From Candidatus Poseidoniia archaeon (lineage in GTDB: Archaea > Thermoplasmatota > Poseidoniia > MGIII > CG-Epi1): a stretch of 16,612 nt of DNA. Both the position numbers and the translations under genes were made by a program. The stretch covers positions 1 to 16,612 of the forward strand of contig JAPYSZ010000011.1 of NCBI GenBank assembly GCA_029941645.1, in the 5' to 3' direction. Under the pieces are notes generated by a model. That model was not told the DNA's origin. It did no database searches and was given only the letters and a program-made list of their open reading frames with translations. Below, piece after piece: positions 14,258 through 16,612 of the stretch. The first letter of the stretch is position 1; every line of letters starts with the position of its first letter.

Positions 14258-15184
14258 ATGAAAAATCAAATATTTTCACGATTAATATCGAATCAATTAT
14301 TTCCTAATTTAACATGGTTAAGATTCGTCGGTTTTGAATTTTGGATGGTTGGCTTCACTCCCTTTTTTATTGGATATGTCGTCGGAGCGGGAAAACTTTT
14401 TGATTTTAATTTACTATACGGTTTTGTCATAATTGCATGTCTTACATCTTCTACGTTTGTACTTAATCATATATCTGATTTAGATTTAGATAGAAAAAAT
14501 CCTCGAAAGGAATTTAGTTTATTGGTACGTGGTCATCTTAGCGTTAAAAAAGCTTGGTTTCTGTTCTTTTTTTTGCAACTTTCTTGCTTACTTCTATCAC
14601 TTAAATTTAGTAACGATTTTTTGTATTGTATTATTGGGCTTACTATTATTTCGTTTATATATAATGTTGAACCGTTTCGTTTTAAAACTAAACCAGGTCT
14701 TGACTTAGTCAGTAATGGCTTGAGTTTGGGCTTTCTAATTCCACTGTCCGCTTGGTCTATAAATCAGCCTTTAGTTGATTTTCCGAGACTTTATTTTTTT
14801 GCTATATTTTGTTACTTGATGGCATTATATTGCCCTACTATGGCAGTTGATGTTGACTTCGATCTCAAATCAGGAATTAGTACTTTTGCAACTACATTTG
14901 GCTCCATTTTTACAATGCGTCTTTCTTGGATTTTTACTATATTAGGCGCCTCAACTCTAATTTTCTGTGGTTTTTTTGAGATATGGCCATGGAACTACAA
15001 TCTACTATTGTGGACAGGTTGGCTTCTTCTTTTAGAAATAGTAGTCCATTATGTATATCTTCCAATCAATTCACAACCTAGTTATGATGTTGTTGCTAAG
15101 GGATCTATAATACTAGCAACTGTAGAAGCTATAGCTACATTTTTCTTTCTTCTTATCTTTTTGGATATGCTTCCTACTGGTTAA
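14258..15184 (+). CDS. UbiA family prenyltransferase
   Basis: A 308-residue polytopic membrane protein of the UbiA superfamily with about eight or nine hydrophobic segments. These enzymes attach prenyl chains from polyprenyl diphosphates to acceptors. The first Asp-rich motif is N70-x3-D74-x3-D78 (NHISDLDLDRKNP), and the second is D198-x3-D202-x3-G206 (AVDVDFDLKSGISTFAT). Both bind Mg-diphosphate and look intact. YNVEPFRFKTKPGLDLVSNG (135-154) resembles the PPLRFK-PGLDxLSNG block that I recall from lycopene elongase and chlorophyll-synthase-like members. A carotenoid-type acceptor is thus possible; an archaeal lipid (DGGGP synthase) or quinone role is not excluded. No carotenoid genes are near. 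Transcription is from a promoter shared with the divergent aminotransferase. The last 11 nt overlap the convergent zinc-ribbon gene. Confidence 0.9.
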   Translation: MKNQIFSRLISNQLFPNLTWLRFVGFEFWMVGFTPFFIGYVVGAGKLFDFNLLYGFVIIACLTSSTFVLNHISDLDLDRKNPRKEFSLLVRGHLSVKKAWFLFFFLQLSCLLLSLKFSNDFLYCIIGLTIISFIYNVEPFRFKTKPGLDLVSNGLSLGFLIPLSAWSINQPLVDFPRLYFFAIFCYLMALYCPTMAVDVDFDLKSGISTFATTFGSIFTMRLSWIFTILGASTLIFCGFFEIWPWNYNLLLWTGWLLLLEIVVHYVYLPINSQPSYDVVAKGSIILATVEAIATFFFLLIFLDMLPTG

Positions 15185-15377
15185 CAAAACCAACAACTTT
15201 CTTACAATTTCTACATGAAACGGCAATAACTCTACCTGCAGATCGTTGGTTTCCATCAGTTTCAGCAGTAAAATCTACAACCTGAAATCGGTATGTATTA
15301 TCTTCTACACCAATCTCATTACTACAATGGGGGCACTTTGCAGGCGCATCAGGGTCATCGCTTTTTGAACTAAACAT
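15174..15377 (-). CDS. Small zinc-ribbon protein
   Basis: A 67-residue soluble protein with two CxxC knuckles: C15-P-H-C18 and C55-R-N-C58, separated by 36 residues rich in predicted strand (TYRFQVVDFTAET; AGRVIAVSC). This is the layout of a single zinc ribbon binding one Zn. No family name is recognised, and nothing shows whether it binds nucleic acid or protein. The N-terminus is short and acidic (SSKSDDPDAP). The ATG at 15377 is 27 nt from the TATA-like element shared with the divergent TraB gene, favouring a leaderless mRNA. The gene overlaps the UbiA gene tail by 11 nt on the opposite strand, but the conserved-looking cysteine pairs and a proper promoter argue that it is real. Confidence 0.78.
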   Translation of the reverse strand: MFSSKSDDPDAPAKCPHCSNEIGVEDNTYRFQVVDFTAETDGNQRSAGRVIAVSCRNCKKVVGFVNQ

Positions 15378-15400
15378 CAGGATTAACTAAAGTCCCGTTG

Positions 15401-15408
15401 TTTAATAA
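15401..15408. promoter_or_regulatory. Shared bidirectional TATA-like element, zinc-ribbon / TraB gene
   Basis: TTTAATAA lies 27 nt from the zinc-ribbon ATG (15377) and 40 nt from the TraB ATG at 15444. The predicted forward start of transcription (about 15427-15432) lies downstream of an in-frame ATG at 15423, which is why 15444 is preferred as the TraB start. Confidence 0.45.
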
Positions 15409-15443
15409 GTTAACTCTTTTAGATGCATGTATTTCGTTGTTTA

Positions 15444-16130
15444 ATGCCAGAGTTGATGTTGATAGGTACTGCACACGTAATTGATCTTGCATTACCTCTT
15501 GAAAGATATATAAAGAATTTTAATCCAGATATTATTGCTCTTGAATTAGATAAGCAAAGATGGCTTGCCCTAAAGTCAAATATACGGAAAAGTGAAGGTC
15601 CTTTTTATGTTAGATTATTATCGCGTTTACAGCAATATTTAGGTGATTACTTTGGTAGCACACCTGGGGCTGAAATGATGGTTGCAACAAAAATTGCACA
15701 ATCAATGGGAGCGCGTCTAGCTTTCATTGACAAACCTTTACTTGTAACATTACGTAGTGCTTGGAAAAACATGCCTTGGAAAGAATTCCGTAATTTAATT
15801 ACAGAGGCATTAATTTCTTTGGTTGGAGGAGGAACGCTTAGTTTGAATGACAGTATTCGCACGGGTGATTTTTCTGCAGAATTAGAAGAATTTAAACGTC
15901 AGTATCCTTTCTTGAAGAAAGAATTGATAGGCCGCCGAGACACGTATATGTCTACGAATATTGTCAAACTTTTCAGGGGAAATAATAGTCAAAAAATAGT
16001 GGTAATTGTGGGTGAGGGTCACCTATCTGGTATGTCTAAAAAATTATCAAGTTTAAATCCTACCGTAGTAAAATTAAGTGATTTGCTACAAAATAGCGAT
16101 AACAGCGTTTCTTTCTCAATAGAGATCTAA
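15444..16130 (+). CDS. TraB/PrgY family protein
   Basis: A 228-residue protein (235 if read from the ATG at 15423) of the TraB/PrgY family, related to GumN and Tiki proteins, which are thought to be metal-dependent proteases or pheromone-inhibiting factors; archaeal roles are unknown. From the first Met, the blocks are LMLIGTAHV (11-19), IIALELDKQRWLAL (37-50), STPGAEMMVATKIAQSMGA (79-97), FIDKP, IGRRDTYMSTNI and VVIVGEGHLSGM. The conserved GTAH and GxGH histidines and the ELD glutamate, proposed as active-site residues, are present. Many archaeal relatives have a C-terminal membrane region of over 100 residues; here the protein ends just after the TraB domain, so it seems soluble. The start at 15444 is favoured by the TATA position and because the conserved domain begins directly after it. 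Confidence 0.88.
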   Translation: MPELMLIGTAHVIDLALPLERYIKNFNPDIIALELDKQRWLALKSNIRKSEGPFYVRLLSRLQQYLGDYFGSTPGAEMMVATKIAQSMGARLAFIDKPLLVTLRSAWKNMPWKEFRNLITEALISLVGGGTLSLNDSIRTGDFSAELEEFKRQYPFLKKELIGRRDTYMSTNIVKLFRGNNSQKIVVIVGEGHLSGMSKKLSSLNPTVVKLSDLLQNSDNSVSFSIEI

Positions 16131-16612
16131 AAATCGTATACAATGGCAAAACGATAATTCCAATTTGCCTGAACTGGTGTTCCACTATTTGTAAACGCTA
16201 TAGTAATTTGATAATCTCCTAAATTCAAGGTATTGTCATCATTATAAAAATCAATATTCCAATTGGCACCTTCACCTCCACACCCTATATTACCTCCATT
16301 TTGGCCTATTTCACTTCCTTCAGAATCTTGGACGGTTATTGTATAGTCTAATTGTCCACCAATACCCACGCAATTTATGTCTGTAAATTCAACTTGAATA
16401 GTTGATACGAAGATTTCTACATCTATATTGTAATTTTCTTCATTATCTTGTGCAACTAAGGTACCATCGGAACCTTCATCTGAATAATCCTCGGGAACAA
16501 CTTGTAAAATTTTAGTTACTTCTCCAGTTTTATCGTTTTCATCTACAACCATGAGTGTAACATTGTAGTAACCTCCAGTAGACCATGAATAGTCAGTATT
16601 AGATTCATTTGT
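16127..16612 (-). CDS. PKD-domain surface protein, C-terminal part (window edge)
   Basis: The reading frame stays open from the stop at 16127 to the end of the window, so only the last 161 or so residues are seen and the true start lies outside. An internal Met at 16552 is not the start: the residues before it (YSWSTGGYYNVTLMVVDEN) are the end of a PKD-type beta-sandwich repeat, with the usual WS...G.Y.VTL.V.D pattern. After it come an acidic linker (PEDYSDEGSDGTLVAQDNEE) and a second beta-rich domain of about 90 residues, with two cysteines that could pair (NCVGIGG and IGCGGEG). The composition is acidic and rich in Asn and Gly, as in secreted proteins. A large cell-surface or secreted protein is inferred. 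Its end overlaps the TraB gene by 4 nt. Confidence 0.8.
   Translation of the reverse strand, partial: TNESNTDYSWSTGGYYNVTLMVVDENDKTGEVTKILQVVPEDYSDEGSDGTLVAQDNEENYNIDVEIFVSTIQVEFTDINCVGIGGQLDYTITVQDSEGSEIGQNGGNIGCGGEGANWNIDFYNDDNTLNLGDYQITIAFTNSGTPVQANWNYRFAIVYDF

Noticed and set aside
1..16612. Thaumarchaeal origin because a topoisomerase IB is present
   Set aside because: The TopIB is the bacterial/poxvirus type, and a gyrB gene is present, which Thaumarchaeota generally lack.
1..16612. tRNA or rRNA genes, CRISPR arrays, insertion sequences, riboswitches, defence islands
   Set aside because: Gaps are all about 100 nt or less, with no cloverleaf sequence, repeat-spacer pattern, transposase or terminal inverted repeats noticed on reading both strands.

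Overview
The window looks like chromosomal DNA of a low-GC, very compact archaeon, most likely a marine planktonic euryarchaeon of the Thermoplasmatota (Marine Group II/III type). This placement is inferred from gene content; no rRNA is present. Archaeal markers are GatD (tRNA-dependent Gln synthesis), a DUF357 protein, the KEOPS subunit Cgi121, a Dph6-type diphthamide synthase and archaeal-style RlmE. A bacterial-type gyrase B and a bacterial/poxvirus-type topoisomerase IB point to genes gained from Bacteria. Gyrase argues against Thaumarchaeota, and a PKD-domain surface protein fits Marine Group II/III.

Layout. 58-354 (+): DUF357 protein. 351-4143 (-): gatD, an M29 aminopeptidase, topoisomerase IB and a small winged-helix protein. 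4188-7045 (+): a tight four-gene operon of HEAT-repeat protein, rlmE, dph6 and a class I glutamine amidotransferase. 7042-7746 (-): a coiled-coil plus helix-hairpin-helix protein. 7812-8730 (+): Cgi121, then a ferritin-like protein. 8733-9362 (-): an atypical aquaporin-family channel. 9413-13129 (+): a DegT-family aminotransferase, a 2-Cys peroxiredoxin and gyrB. 13126-14211 (-): a class I/II aminotransferase. 14258-15184 (+): a UbiA prenyltransferase. 15174-15377 (-): a zinc-ribbon protein. 15444-16130 (+): a TraB/PrgY protein. 16127 to the window edge (-): the C-terminal part of a PKD-domain protein. No tRNA, rRNA, CRISPR array, insertion sequence or long repeat was found, and no intergenic gap exceeds about 100 bases.

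Genes that work together. GatD, Cgi121, RlmE and Dph6 all serve translation: tRNA charging, tRNA t6A, 23S rRNA methylation and EF-2 diphthamide. Gyrase B and topoisomerase IB both act on supercoiling. The most interesting local association is Dph6 coupled by a 4-nt overlap to a glutaminase-type protein. This suggests, without proving it, a glutamine-fed ammonia supply for diphthamide amidation.

Transcription architecture. All six convergent gene pairs end within -11 to +2 nt of each other, and four share the same 4-nt overlap in which the two stop codons interlock. All five divergent pairs are 44-66 nt apart and hold one central AT-rich TATA-like element. In several cases it lies about 25 nt from both start codons, as expected for bidirectional promoters making leaderless transcripts.
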